Positions 16,095 through 24,839 of a stretch of 46,568 nt of DNA are shown here, in pieces. Origin of the DNA: Streptomyces sp. SID10853 (GTDB lineage: Bacteria; Actinomycetota; Actinomycetes; Streptomycetales; Streptomycetaceae); NCBI RefSeq assembly GCF_010548145.1, contig NZ_JAAGLN010000026.1, positions 1-46,568 of the forward strand, read 5' to 3'. Positions within the stretch are counted from its first letter, which is position 1, and the number at the start of each line of letters is the position of its first letter. Below the pieces are notes generated by a model. That model saw only the letters and a list, made by a program, of their open reading frames with translations, did not search any database and had not been told where the DNA came from. The translations under genes and the position numbers were made by a program.

Positions 16095-17177
16095 TCAGAA
16101 GTTGAACCGGTCGATGTTGGACTTGTCGAAGACGGTGGGCGGTCCGAGGATGACCTCGCCGTCCTTGCCCACGGTGTAGTCGCCCAGATCGCCGGCCTTG
16201 AACTTCTCGCCCTCGGCCCCGGTGATCTGCCCGGAGGCGAGCGCGGCCGCCGCGTACGAGGCGAGCTTGCCGAGCTTCTTGGGGTCCCAGAGCGCGAACT
16301 GTGCGACGGTGCCGTCCTTGACGTACTTGCGCATCTGGTTGGGCGTGCCCAGGCCGTTCACGACGACCTTGCCCTTGTACGAGGAGGCGCTGATGTAGCG
16401 GGCGGCCGCGGCGATGCCGACCGTCGTGGGCGAGATGATGCCCTTCAGCTTCGGGTACGCCTTGAGCAGCCCCTGTGTCTCCTGGAAGGATTTCTGGTCG
16501 TCGTCGTCCCCGTAGGCGACCTTCACCAGCTTCATGTTCTTGTACGCCGGTTTCTTCAGCTCGTCCTTCATGTACGAGATCCAGGTGTTCTGGTTCGTCG
16601 CGTTCTGGGTGGCCGAGAGGATCGCGATCTGGCCCTTGTAGTGCAGCTGTTGGGCGATGTGCTGGATCTGGGTGCGGCCGATCTGTTCGGAACTGGCCTG
16701 GTTGATGAAGATCTGCCGGCAGTCCTTGGCGGTGTCCGAGTCGTACGCCACGACCTTGATGTTCTGCTTCATGGCCTGCTTGAGCGGGCCGCACACCGCG
16801 TTGGGGTCGTTGGCCGCGATGAGGATGGCGTTCTGCCGCTGCTGGGTCAGGGTGTTGATGTACGAGACCTGCGAGGACGCCTTGGCGTCGGACGGGCCGA
16901 CCTCCTTCCCGCTGGACGCGAACTCCTTGGCGGCGGCGATTCCCGCGTTGTCGACGATCTGCTCGTACGGGTTGTTGATCTGCTTCGGCAGGAAGGCCAG
17001 CTTGAGCCCCTTCTTCAACGGGGCGTCCGGGTTGGCCTTCTGGCCGCTCGCGGCCGGCTTGTCGTCGTTCTTCACCGAGTCCTTGGTGGTTCCCGAGCAG
17101 CCCGCGAGAGCGAGGGAGCAGACCACGGCGGTGACGGCGAGCGCGCGGGTGCGCGGGGGCGTGCTGCGGAGTTTCAT
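16095..17177 (-). CDS. rhaS: Sugar ABC transporter substrate-binding lipoprotein (rhamnose type)
   Basis: A 360-residue periplasmic-binding-protein-family lipoprotein. The signal peptide ends in the lipobox SLALAGC with Cys27 as the lipidation site. The mature part is a two-domain sugar-binding protein of the autoinducer-2/rhamnose/ribose group, with LAFLPKQINNPYEQIVDNAG near 58-78 and IISPTTVGIAAAARYI near 260. The pattern resembles RhaS-type rhamnose binders most. Its ATG overlaps the stop of the preceding permease (ATGA at 17174-17177). It captures the sugar outside the membrane for the RhaT/P/Q-like transporter. Rhamnose is the best guess for ligand, though the downstream isomerase-like gene leaves arabinose or fucose open. 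Confidence 0.85.
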   Translation of the reverse strand: MKLRSTPPRTRALAVTAVVCSLALAGCSGTTKDSVKNDDKPAASGQKANPDAPLKKGLKLAFLPKQINNPYEQIVDNAGIAAAKEFASSGKEVGPSDAKASSQVSYINTLTQQRQNAILIAANDPNAVCGPLKQAMKQNIKVVAYDSDTAKDCRQIFINQASSEQIGRTQIQHIAQQLHYKGQIAILSATQNATNQNTWISYMKDELKKPAYKNMKLVKVAYGDDDDQKSFQETQGLLKAYPKLKGIISPTTVGIAAAARYISASSYKGKVVVNGLGTPNQMRKYVKDGTVAQFALWDPKKLGKLASYAAAALASGQITGAEGEKFKAGDLGDYTVGKDGEVILGPPTVFDKSNIDRFNF

Positions 17178-18187
17178 GACGTGGAGGGCCTCTCGATTCG
17201 GGTCTGGTCGGGGGGTCGGTCGGAGGTGGCGCGCCGTGCGGAGACCGCGCTGATGACGCGCGGGGTGAGGACGGACGCGATGAGCAGCAGGCCGGTGACG
17301 ATCACCTGGACCTCGTTGGACACATCGTTGAGAGTGAGCAGATTGCCGAGCAGCCCGATCAGCAGGACCCCGGCGACCGCGCCGCCGAGTGTGCCCTTCC
17401 CGCCGTCGAAGTCGACTCCGCCGAGCAGGACCGACGCGATGACGGTGAGTTCGAGGCCGATGCCGTTGTCGGCGCGGGCGCTTCCGTAGCGCAGTGTGTA
17501 GACGATCCCCGCGAAGGAGGCGACGAGTCCGGACACCGCGAACAGCGCGATCTTGACGCGCTTGACGCGGATGCCCGCGAAGTACGCCGCGTCCTCCTGG
17601 GCGCCGATGGCGAAGAGCGATCGCCCGAAGCCGGTGCAGTGCAGCACCACGGCGGTGATCACGGCGAGCACGATGAACAGGGCGACCGGATACGGCACGA
17701 AGGTGCCGGGCACCGTCCTGGTGTAGGCGGCCCACTTCGCGTACGCGTCGGGGAAGTCGGCGACGGCCTTGTCGCCGAGGACCACCGACGCCAGACCCCG
17801 GTAGAGGGTGAGCGTCCCGATGGTCACGGCCAGCGAGGGCAGTCCGATCCGGGTGACCAGCCAGCCGTTCAGTACGCCGCCCGCCGCGCCCACCAGCAGA
17901 CAGACGGGCACGATCAGTTCGAAGGTCCAGCCCGCGTCCCAGAGGGCCCCGGCCAGTGCGCTGGAGAGCCCGAGCATCGACGCCACCGAGAGGTCGACCT
18001 GTCCGGCGACGACCAGCAGCGTCATCGGCAGGGCGATCAGGGCGATCTCAGCGGTGTCGTCGAGCGCGGCGGAGAGGTTGGAGGTGTCGGCGAAGCCGTC
18101 GGTGCTGCCCGCGCCCGCGAGGAAGACGGCGACCAGGAGCACGGTGACGACGGTGTCCCAGCGCACGTACTTGGTGAGAGTGGTCAT
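17174..18187 (-). CDS. Sugar ABC transporter permease (second)
   Basis: A 337-residue BPD_transp_2-type permease with about eight to ten hydrophobic segments. Family signatures are MTLLVVAGQVDLSVASMLGLSSALAG near residue 56 (split here around DLSVAS), and VTIGTLTLYRGLA, GAQEDAAYFAGIRV and ASVLLGGVDFDGGKGTLGGA. This group carries pentoses and deoxyhexoses. It overlaps the other permease upstream and the lipoprotein downstream by four bases each, so it is part of the coupled operon. It corresponds to RhaQ in rhamnose systems. Confidence 0.9.
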   Translation of the reverse strand: MTTLTKYVRWDTVVTVLLVAVFLAGAGSTDGFADTSNLSAALDDTAEIALIALPMTLLVVAGQVDLSVASMLGLSSALAGALWDAGWTFELIVPVCLLVGAAGGVLNGWLVTRIGLPSLAVTIGTLTLYRGLASVVLGDKAVADFPDAYAKWAAYTRTVPGTFVPYPVALFIVLAVITAVVLHCTGFGRSLFAIGAQEDAAYFAGIRVKRVKIALFAVSGLVASFAGIVYTLRYGSARADNGIGLELTVIASVLLGGVDFDGGKGTLGGAVAGVLLIGLLGNLLTLNDVSNEVQVIVTGLLLIASVLTPRVISAVSARRATSDRPPDQTRIERPSTS

Positions 18188-19209
18188 CGCCTGCTCCTCT
18201 TCCGCAGGGCACTGGTGGTGCGTACCTGCACGATGCGGTCGGTGGTGATGGCCGCCAGCAGCAGCACGCCGGTGATGGCCTGCTGCCAGAACGAGTCGAC
18301 CTTCAGCACGACCAGGGCGCTGCCGATGGTGGTGAGCAGCAGCGCACCGAGCGCCGCTCCCCAGACCGCGCCGGTGCCGCCGGTGATGGCGACACCGCCG
18401 ACGACGACGGCGCTGACCACGGTCAGTTCCCAGCCGTTGGCCGCGTCCGCGACGACGGTGCCGAAGCGTGCCAGCCAGAGCGCTCCGGCGAATCCGGCGA
18501 CCGCGCCGGAGAAGGCGTACGCGCCGAGGATCCTGCGGCGGACCGGGATGCCCGCGAGGCGGGCGGCCTCGGGGCTGGACCCGATGGCGTACAGCTCGCG
18601 CCCGCTGCGGTAGCTCCGCAGGTAGTACGCGGTCCCGGCGAGGACGGCTGCGGAGATCAGCGGCAGATAGGGGATGCCGAGGACGCTGCCGGTACCGAGC
18701 GAGAGCACCCCGTCGGGGACGTTGACGGCGTTGATCTGCTCACCGTGCGCCCAGGCGTGGTCGAGGCCCTGGACGACGTACAGCATGCCGAGTGTGACGA
18801 CCAGGGCCGGGACCCGTCCGAAGCTGACGAGCGCTCCGCTGACCAGCCCGCAGACGACACCGAGGCCGAGCCCCAGCAGGACGACGGTGAGAGCGCTGTG
18901 GTCGGTGCCGGACACGAAGTGGCCGCAGGCGAAGGCCGTCAGACCGGTGACCGAGCCGACCGACAGGTCGATGTTGCGGGTGATGACGACGACGGACTGG
19001 CCGACCGCGAGCAGCACCAGGATCGAGGAGTTGAGCAGCAGGTCCTTGATGCCCTGGTCGTCGAGGAAACCGTGGTTGGTGAGCCAGGTGCAGAGGATGA
19101 GCAGCACCAGCGCGCCGCCGATGCTCAGTTCGCGGGCCCGGAAGACGGTGTCGAGCAGCGAGCGCGCTGAGTCCGGTGCGGGCAGGGGTTTGTCGAGAGT
19201 GGTGGTCAT
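18184..19209 (-). CDS. Sugar ABC transporter permease (first)
   Basis: A 341-residue permease of the same family, about eight to ten membrane segments. Signatures are [19 protein letters not shown] near 75, [18 protein letters not shown] near 134, and [22 protein letters not shown] near 270. The N-terminus begins [10 protein letters not shown]. Start at 19209 is fixed by the ATGA overlap with the stop of the ATPase gene. With the second permease it would form the heterodimeric membrane channel. Corresponds to RhaP in rhamnose systems. Confidence 0.9.
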   Translation of the reverse strand: MTTTLDKPLPAPDSARSLLDTVFRARELSIGGALVLLILCTWLTNHGFLDDQGIKDLLLNSSILVLLAVGQSVVVITRNIDLSVGSVTGLTAFACGHFVSGTDHSALTVVLLGLGLGVVCGLVSGALVSFGRVPALVVTLGMLYVVQGLDHAWAHGEQINAVNVPDGVLSLGTGSVLGIPYLPLISAAVLAGTAYYLRSYRSGRELYAIGSSPEAARLAGIPVRRRILGAYAFSGAVAGFAGALWLARFGTVVADAANGWELTVVSAVVVGGVAITGGTGAVWGAALGALLLTTIGSALVVLKVDSFWQQAITGVLLLAAITTDRIVQVRTTSALRKRSRR

Positions 19210-20744
19210 GCCGCCGCGTCCTCCTCGGTACTGCCGCGTCCCGCCGCGGCGGCCATCACCGACTCCTCGGTGGCGCCGGTACGGGGTATCTCGGCCACCA
19301 GCCGCCCTTCGCGCATGACGAGCACCCGGTCCGCCATGCCCAGGACCTCCGGCAGATCGGACGAGACCATCAGCACGGCGAGCCCTTCGGCCGCGAGCCC
19401 GGAGAGCAGCCGGTGGACCTCGGCCTTGGTGCCCACGTCGATACCGCGGGTGGGTTCGTCGACGATGAGGACGCCGGGCTCGGTGGCGAGCCACTTGGCG
19501 AGGACGACCTTCTGCTGGTTGCCCCCGGAGAGCACCCCGACGCTGTCGCCGAGCCTGCCGTACTTGAGCTGGAGCCGCACCGCCCAGTCCGCGGCCCGTG
19601 CGGTCTCCAGCGTCCGGCGGATCAGCCCCGCGCGGCCGAGGCTGCCGAGTCCGGTGAGGCCGATGTTGCGTTCGATCGACATCTCCATGACGAGGCCACG
19701 CTGGCGCCGGTCCTCGGGGACCAGGGCGATCCCGGCGTCCATCGCCGCTGTGGGCGAACCGGGGGGCAGCTTACGGCCGTTCACGGTCACCTCGCCCGCG
19801 TCCGCCCGGTCGACGCCGAAGACGGCCTGGACGACCTCGCTGCGCCCGGCGCCGACGAGCCCGGCGAGTGCGACGATCTCGCCGCGGCGTACGTCGAAGC
19901 TGATGTCCCGGAAGACGCCCTCGCGGGTCAGTCTGCTGACGGACAGGGCGGTCTCGCCCAGCGCGGCCGGCTGCTTGGGGTAGAGCTCGCCCAGGTCACG
20001 GCCCACCATCCGGCGTACGAGGTCGTCCTCGGTCAGCTCTTCGAGGAGTTCGGTGGCGACCAGCCGTCCGTCGCGCAGGATGGTGACGCGCCGGCAGAGC
20101 CGGAACATCTCCTCAAGCCGGTGCGAGATGAAGAGCACCGCGGCACCTTCGCCGCGCAGCGCCTCCACCACGGAGAAGAGCCTGGCCGCCTCGCTGCCGG
20201 TGAGAGCGGCGGTCGGTTCGTCCATGATCAGGACGCGGGCGTCGAAGGAGAGCGCCTTGGCGATCTCGACGATCTGCTGGTCCGCGATGGACAGTCCGCG
20301 TGCGGGCCGCTCGGGGTCCAGCGCCACGCCGAGTCTGCGCATCAGCGCTGCGGTCGCCTCCAGCACGGCCCTGCGGTCGATGCGGCGCAGCGACCGGCGC
20401 GGCTGACGGCCCATGAAGATGTTCTCGGCGATGGACAGGTCGGGGAAGAGCGTCGGTTCCTGGTAGATGACGGCGACTCCCGCGTCGCGTGCGCCGGCCG
20501 GTCCGTGGAACTCGGCGGGTTCGCCGTCCAGCAGGATCCGGCCGGAGTCCGGCCTGTGCACACCGGCGAGGGTCTTGATGAGGGTGGACTTGCCGGCCCC
20601 GTTCTCGCCCGCGAGAGCGTGGGCCTCACCGGCGAACAGATGCAGGGAGACGTCCTGGAGGGCCCGAACCGCGCCGAAGGACTTGGAGACGTCCTCCAGC
20701 GCGAGCACGGGAGCGGGGCCCGCGCCCGGGTCGGACTGGGTCAT
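19206..20744 (-). CDS. Sugar ABC transporter ATP-binding protein (two nucleotide-binding domains)
   Basis: A 512-residue ATPase of the sugar-type family with tandem nucleotide-binding domains. The first has Walker [10 protein letters not shown] (46-54), LSIADQQ (141-147) and DEPTAA (175-180). The second has a degenerate P-loop, GLVGAGRS (295-302), then LSGGNQQK (405-412) and VDEPTRG. A weak second site is normal for this family. ATG at 20744 follows GAGGAG. It powers uptake by the two permeases encoded next and is the first gene of a five-gene operon. A promoter and LacI-like operator lie upstream. Confidence 0.93.
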   Translation of the reverse strand: MTQSDPGAGPAPVLALEDVSKSFGAVRALQDVSLHLFAGEAHALAGENGAGKSTLIKTLAGVHRPDSGRILLDGEPAEFHGPAGARDAGVAVIYQEPTLFPDLSIAENIFMGRQPRRSLRRIDRRAVLEATAALMRRLGVALDPERPARGLSIADQQIVEIAKALSFDARVLIMDEPTAALTGSEAARLFSVVEALRGEGAAVLFISHRLEEMFRLCRRVTILRDGRLVATELLEELTEDDLVRRMVGRDLGELYPKQPAALGETALSVSRLTREGVFRDISFDVRRGEIVALAGLVGAGRSEVVQAVFGVDRADAGEVTVNGRKLPPGSPTAAMDAGIALVPEDRRQRGLVMEMSIERNIGLTGLGSLGRAGLIRRTLETARAADWAVRLQLKYGRLGDSVGVLSGGNQQKVVLAKWLATEPGVLIVDEPTRGIDVGTKAEVHRLLSGLAAEGLAVLMVSSDLPEVLGMADRVLVMREGRLVAEIPRTGATEESVMAAAAGRGSTEEDAAA

Positions 20745-20784
20745 GGAAGCTCCTCGGTGGCTGAGGGCGTACGCCTCGGACACA

Positions 20785-20840
20785 TGAAAGGTTTCAACTC
20801 GATTGCACGGAAGCTAGGGGCGCCGTTCGCCCCACGTCAA
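20785..20840 (-). promoter_or_regulatory. Promoter and LacI-like operator of the sugar ABC operon
   Basis: On the minus strand TTGACG (20835-20840) and TAGCTT (20811-20816) are 18 bases apart and form a good housekeeping promoter. Just downstream, 20785-20796 is the palindrome TGAAA-GG-TTTCA, close to the TGAAACGTTTCA pattern of LacI/GalR-family operators. It would sit at about +10 to +25 and block elongation when bound. No LacI-family gene is in the window, so the repressor must be encoded elsewhere. Confidence 0.65.
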
Positions 20841-20901
20841 TGGGCGTGCAGCAGAAAATTTCGCCGCGCCTGACACCTCGGGGCGCCCGTTGAATCCGCC
20901 C

Positions 20902-20967
20902 TGGACAAACAGCCGCGCCCTGGCGATAATGAAACGATTCATCGCGCCGGTTCACAGAAACCGGCGC
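20902..20967 (+). promoter_or_regulatory. Rightward promoter with second LacI-like box and hairpin
   Basis: TGGACA (20902-20907) and GATAAT (20925-20930), spaced by 17 bases, resemble a strong rightward promoter. A near-perfect 14-base palindrome, ATGAAACGATTCAT (20929-20942), overlaps the -10 and start point. It matches the box at 20785 at 10 of 12 core positions. Immediately after it, GCGCCGGTT and AACCGGCGC (20944-20952, 20959-20967) form a 9-bp stem with a six-base loop. The transcript would run towards the betaine ATPase gene. The box could also be an auxiliary operator for the sugar operon. Confidence 0.5.
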
Positions 20968-21112
20968 CGACCGAGCGACTCTCCGGCGGGGTCGGCCCCG
21001 GACCGGGCCGCGCCACGGTCCGTTGCCCCCGTCGCTGCTCCCGCTTCTCTCCGCCCCCCTGCGCGGGGGCCGCTGGTGAGCGCGGTGCGCCCCTCGCGGT
21101 TAGCGTTGATCC

Positions 21113-22270
21113 ATGATCGAGTTCGAGCAGGTCGGCAAGGTCTACCCGGACGGCACCGCCGCCGTGGACGATCTGTCGTTCGAAGTCGCGGAGGGCGAGC
21201 TCGTCACCCTCGTCGGCCCGTCGGGCTGCGGCAAGACGACCACGATGATGATGGTGAACCGGCTCATCGAACCGACCTCGGGCCGGATCCTGGTGGACGG
21301 CAAGGACATCTCCGGCATCGACCCGGTCCGGCTGCGGCGCGGCATCGGCTACGTCATCCAGCAGGTCGGTCTCTTCCCGCACCGTACGGTCCTCGACAAC
21401 ACGGCCACCGTGCCCGCCCTGGTCGGCTGGAAGAAGGCCAGGGCGAGGGAGCGCGCCGCCGAACTCCTCGATCTGGTGGGCCTCGACCCCGGGACCTACG
21501 GTTCCCGGTATCCGGCACAGCTGTCCGGTGGCCAGCGGCAGCGGGTCGGAGTGGCCAGAGCGCTCGCCGCCGATCCGCCCGTCCTGCTGATGGACGAACC
21601 GTTCGGCGCGGTCGACCCGGTGGTCCGCGAGCGGCTGCAGAACGAGTTCCTCAAGCTCCAGGCTGCGGTGCGCAAGACGGTGCTGCTGGTGACCCATGAC
21701 ATCGAGGAGGCCGTCCGGATGGGCGACCGGATCGCGGTGTACGGGGAGGGGCGGATCGAGCAGTTCGACACCCCGGGAGCGGTGCTCGGTACTCCGGCGA
21801 CCCCCTATGTGGCCGAGTTCGTGGGAGCCGACCGCGGACTGAAGCGGCTGTCCGTCACCCGGATCGAGACGGACGACCTGGAACAGCCGCCGGTGGCCCG
21901 CCTCGACGAGACGGCCGGCACGGTCGCCGGGCGTCTGCGTACGGAAGGGGCACGGTGGGCCGTGGTCCTGCGGCAGGACGGCGGGCTCCACGGCTGGGTG
22001 GCCGCGGACTCCCTGCCGGGGGCCGGCGGCACGGTGGGCCCCCTCGCCCGCCGGATGGAGGCGTGGGTTCCGGTGGGGGCACCGCTGAAACAGGCGTTCA
22101 GCGAGATGCTGCAGCACGATGCGGGGTGGGTGGCGGTGCTGGACGGGGACCGGTTCCTCGGCGTACTGACCCCGGCGAAACTGCATGAGGCGCTGCGGCG
22201 GTCGGTGGACGCGGACGCGCACGGGCTCGCGCGGGACGAGGTGGAGTTCAAGTCCGTCTCGGACGCGTGA
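21113..22270 (+). CDS. opuCA: Glycine betaine/choline-type ABC transporter ATP-binding protein
   Basis: A 385-residue ATPase of the OpuCA/ProV group. Walker A GPSGCGKTT is at 35-43, the signature LSGGQ at 137-141, and Walker B LLMDEP follows at 158-163 with THDIEEAVRMGDR beyond. The C-terminal 110 residues hold CBS-like segments (GWVAADSLPG, LQHDAGWVAVLDGDRFLGVLTP), which in this family sense ionic strength. It energises uptake of compatible solutes with the two permeases and binding protein encoded convergently. There is no Shine-Dalgarno. TAGCGT at 21101-21106 ends six bases before the ATG, so a leaderless message is likely, although a second promoter lies about 180 bases upstream. Confidence 0.88.
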   Translation: MIEFEQVGKVYPDGTAAVDDLSFEVAEGELVTLVGPSGCGKTTTMMMVNRLIEPTSGRILVDGKDISGIDPVRLRRGIGYVIQQVGLFPHRTVLDNTATVPALVGWKKARARERAAELLDLVGLDPGTYGSRYPAQLSGGQRQRVGVARALAADPPVLLMDEPFGAVDPVVRERLQNEFLKLQAAVRKTVLLVTHDIEEAVRMGDRIAVYGEGRIEQFDTPGAVLGTPATPYVAEFVGADRGLKRLSVTRIETDDLEQPPVARLDETAGTVAGRLRTEGARWAVVLRQDGGLHGWVAADSLPGAGGTVGPLARRMEAWVPVGAPLKQAFSEMLQHDAGWVAVLDGDRFLGVLTPAKLHEALRRSVDADAHGLARDEVEFKSVSDA

Positions 22271-22383
22271 ACGGGGCCGGGCACACGGTCTGCGCCGATG
22301 GACGGCCGGAGCAACGGACGGCCCGGAGCAGACGAGGAACCGTTGAGAGCACTCAGGGCAAGTCAGAGCAGCTCGGAGCAGAC

Positions 22384-23334
22384 TCAGAGCAAGTGTTTCG
22401 ACTTCAGGTAGTTCCTGGCGACGTCCTCGGGCAGCCGCCGCCAGCTGTCCACCTGTTCGTTGAGCGAGGCCAGGTCCTTGGTGGTCAGTACGGCGTTGAG
22501 CCGGTCGAGCGCGCCGGTGACACCCTTGCTCCCGGCGCGTGAGCGGTTGACGACGGGCACGATGGCGTCGGCGTTCTGCAGATGCTTGTCGTCCTGGAGG
22601 ATGACGAGACCGAAGGCGCCGAGGGTGGCGTCCGTGGTCGTCGTCAGCACCATCTGGTCCTGCCCGTTCTGCACCGCCTGTTTGGCCGGAGTGGTGCCGA
22701 CACCCTTGGGGTCGATCCCGGTGATGTGAATGCCGTACGTCTTCTTGAGTCCGGGCTCGCAGTAGGGGCGCTGGACGCATTCGTCACCGGCGGCGAGCCG
22801 CACCGGGAGCTTGGACGCCCCCAGGTCGCTGAGGGTCTTCAGATGGTGGCGGGCGGCGTAGGCCGTGGTGACCGCGTAGGCGTTCTGGTCGACCGCCCGT
22901 CCCGGCTTCAGGACCGTGAGGCCGCGGGGCGCCGCCAGGGCACGCAGGGACTTCATGGTGGCCCCGAGGTCGGGCGAGCCGGCGGGCGGCGCTCCGGAGC
23001 CCTTCACCTTGGTGTTGAGCCAGTCAGCGAAGGTGGCGGCGTACTCCGCGACGACGTCGATCTGGCCGCTCTCCAGGGCCGGTTCATAGAGTTCCCTGTT
23101 GGTCACGGACAGGATGTCGGTACGGTATCCGGCCCGGTGGAGCAGCAGCGCGTACATCTGGGCGAGCAGATCGCTCTCGGTGAAGCCGGCCGTGCCGATG
23201 GTCAGCTGTTTGCTGTCGCCCGGCGGGGCCGTGACCGTTCCGCGGCTCTCCAGTGCGGGTCCGGTGGCGCAGGCCGTGGCTGTCAGCAGGAGCGCGCCGA
23301 ACAGCAGCCGGGGTCCGGCCCGGCGGGCCCTCAC
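22384..23334 (-). CDS. Glycine betaine/choline-type ABC transporter substrate-binding lipoprotein
   Basis: A 316-residue OpuAC/ProX-type binding protein. A short signal peptide ends in LTATAC (Cys22), a lipobox. The mature domain shows IGTAGFTESDLLAQMYALLL and the IDVVAEYAATFADWL motif that line the quaternary-amine pocket in this family. The GTG at 23334 is chosen because GAGGGGG lies seven bases upstream and it makes a GTGA overlap with the permease stop. It would bind glycine betaine, choline, carnitine or ectoine outside the cell. Last gene of the leftward permease operon. Confidence 0.88.
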   Translation of the reverse strand: MRARRAGPRLLFGALLLTATACATGPALESRGTVTAPPGDSKQLTIGTAGFTESDLLAQMYALLLHRAGYRTDILSVTNRELYEPALESGQIDVVAEYAATFADWLNTKVKGSGAPPAGSPDLGATMKSLRALAAPRGLTVLKPGRAVDQNAYAVTTAYAARHHLKTLSDLGASKLPVRLAAGDECVQRPYCEPGLKKTYGIHITGIDPKGVGTTPAKQAVQNGQDQMVLTTTTDATLGAFGLVILQDDKHLQNADAIVPVVNRSRAGSKGVTGALDRLNAVLTTKDLASLNEQVDSWRRLPEDVARNYLKSKHLL

Positions 23335-24005
23335 TCCGTACCCCCTCTGGCCCACGCGGGCGCCAGCCGCTGCCCGATCACGAACAGCGCCTCCACCAGC
23401 AGCGCGAACACGGCCACCAGCACGGCTCCCGCCACGACCTGCGGTGTGGAGGCGAGGTTGAAGCCGGCGGTGATGATCCGGCCGAGTCCCCCGCCGCCGG
23501 CGAGCGCGGCGAGGGTGGCCGTGGCGACGAGCTGGACAGCGGCGATCCGCATACCGGTGAGGATCAAAGGCGACGCAAGCGGCAGTTCCACGTGAAACAG
23601 CAGTTGTCGTCCTGTCATACCCATCCCGCGGGCCGCCCTGACCACGTCCTGGTCGACCTCGCGCATCCCGACGTAGGCGTTGGTGAGCAGCGGCGGTACG
23701 GCGAAGAGCACCAGCGCGATGATGGTCGGCCAGTCGCCGTGCTTGCCGAGCGGGGTGAGCAGCAGCAGAACGAGGACGGCGAAGGTGGGGACGGCGCGGC
23801 CGATGTTGGAGATGTTGACGGCGAGCGCACCGCCTTTGCCGATGTGCCCGAGCACCACGGCGACCGGCAGGGCGATCAGACAGCTCAGCGCGAGACAGAC
23901 GAGGGTGAGGAAGACGTGCTGGGTGATCCGGTGGGTGATTCCGGCGCTGCCGGACCAGTTGGCGGAGCTGGTGAGCCAGGACCAGGCCGAGGAGAGCGTG
24001 TTCAC
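23331..24005 (-). CDS. Glycine betaine/choline-type ABC transporter permease (second)
   Basis: A permease of about 224 residues of the OpuCB/ProW type, with five or six hydrophobic segments and the EAA-loop motif VVRAARGMGMTGRQLLFHVELP near residue 125 (coupling to the ATPase). GTG at 24005 overlaps the stop of the first permease; ATG at 24017 is an alternative four codons upstream. The 3' end overlaps the binding-protein start by four bases. Pairs with the other permease to form the channel. Confidence 0.88.
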   Translation of the reverse strand: MNTLSSAWSWLTSSANWSGSAGITHRITQHVFLTLVCLALSCLIALPVAVVLGHIGKGGALAVNISNIGRAVPTFAVLVLLLLTPLGKHGDWPTIIALVLFAVPPLLTNAYVGMREVDQDVVRAARGMGMTGRQLLFHVELPLASPLILTGMRIAAVQLVATATLAALAGGGGLGRIITAGFNLASTPQVVAGAVLVAVFALLVEALFVIGQRLAPAWARGGTE

Positions 24006-24673
24006 AGGCGGGTCCATGGTGTGAGCAGCCGTTGCACAGCGAGGAGTACGAGGTCGGCGGCGACGGCGATGATCACGCAGAGCACGGATGCGGTCAGCAC
24101 CTGGGCCTTGAAGTAGCTGTTCATACCGGTGTAGATGAGGTTGCCGAGACCGCCGTATCCGACGATGGCGCCCACCGTGACGAGCGAGACCGCCGAGACG
24201 GTGGCGATACGCAGTCCCGCCATCGCGGCGGGCAGCGAGAGCGGAAGCTCGACGGCGAGCAGCAGCCGGATCGGCCCGTACCCCATGCCCCGGGCCGCCT
24301 GCCGGGTCTCCTCGGGAACGGCGCGCAGGCCGGCGAGGATGTTGCGTACCAGCAGGGTGAGCGAGTAGAGGACGAGGCCGGCGATCACCAGGGAGGCGGA
24401 GAGCCCGTACACCGGCAGGAGCAGCGAGAACATCGCGAGCGAGGGGATCGTGTAGAGCACCGTGGTGACCCCGAGCACCGGACCGGAGGCCCAGCGCCAG
24501 CGACGGGCCGCCACCGCGAGGGGCACGGCGAGCAGCAGTCCGACCAGCACGGAGACCGCGGTCAGCTGGAGGTGCTGGAGGACCGCATCCCAGAGGATGG
24601 ACTTGCGGGTCGACACATAGGCACCACAGATCCACTCATTACGCGCGAGGCAGTCGTGCGGAGGCGCGGTCAT
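24002..24673 (-). CDS. Glycine betaine/choline-type ABC transporter permease (first)
   Basis: A 223-residue OpuCB/ProW-type permease. The N-terminal extension MTAPPHDCLARNEWICGAY is typical of actinomycete members. Hydrophobic segments follow, with the EAA-loop motif TRQAARGMGYGPIRLLLAVELP near 120 and VGAIVGYGGLGNLIYTGM near 165. The ATG at 24673 is preferred on homology to that N-terminus although the frame continues upstream. First gene of the permease, permease, binding-protein operon, divergent from the pirin gene. Confidence 0.87.
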   Translation of the reverse strand: MTAPPHDCLARNEWICGAYVSTRKSILWDAVLQHLQLTAVSVLVGLLLAVPLAVAARRWRWASGPVLGVTTVLYTIPSLAMFSLLLPVYGLSASLVIAGLVLYSLTLLVRNILAGLRAVPEETRQAARGMGYGPIRLLLAVELPLSLPAAMAGLRIATVSAVSLVTVGAIVGYGGLGNLIYTGMNSYFKAQVLTASVLCVIIAVAADLVLLAVQRLLTPWTRL

Positions 24674-24839
24674 CCGTCCATTGGAGTCCGCCACCGGGGG
24701 CGATGCCCGTCCTGATGGTCTGTTCGGGTCTGCGGGAGGGGGGGCGCCCCTCTCGGGCATGGCGAGCTCCGGCCCCACCGTGGGCCCGGCCTACCGACAG
24801 GTGAGCAGATCTGGTGCGATCAGTACTAGGTTGTGCGGC

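Noticed and set aside
24741..24750. Palindrome GGGGCGCCCC between pirin and the permease operon
   Set aside because: Low-complexity GC palindrome common by chance in this composition; not clearly placed relative to promoter boxes.
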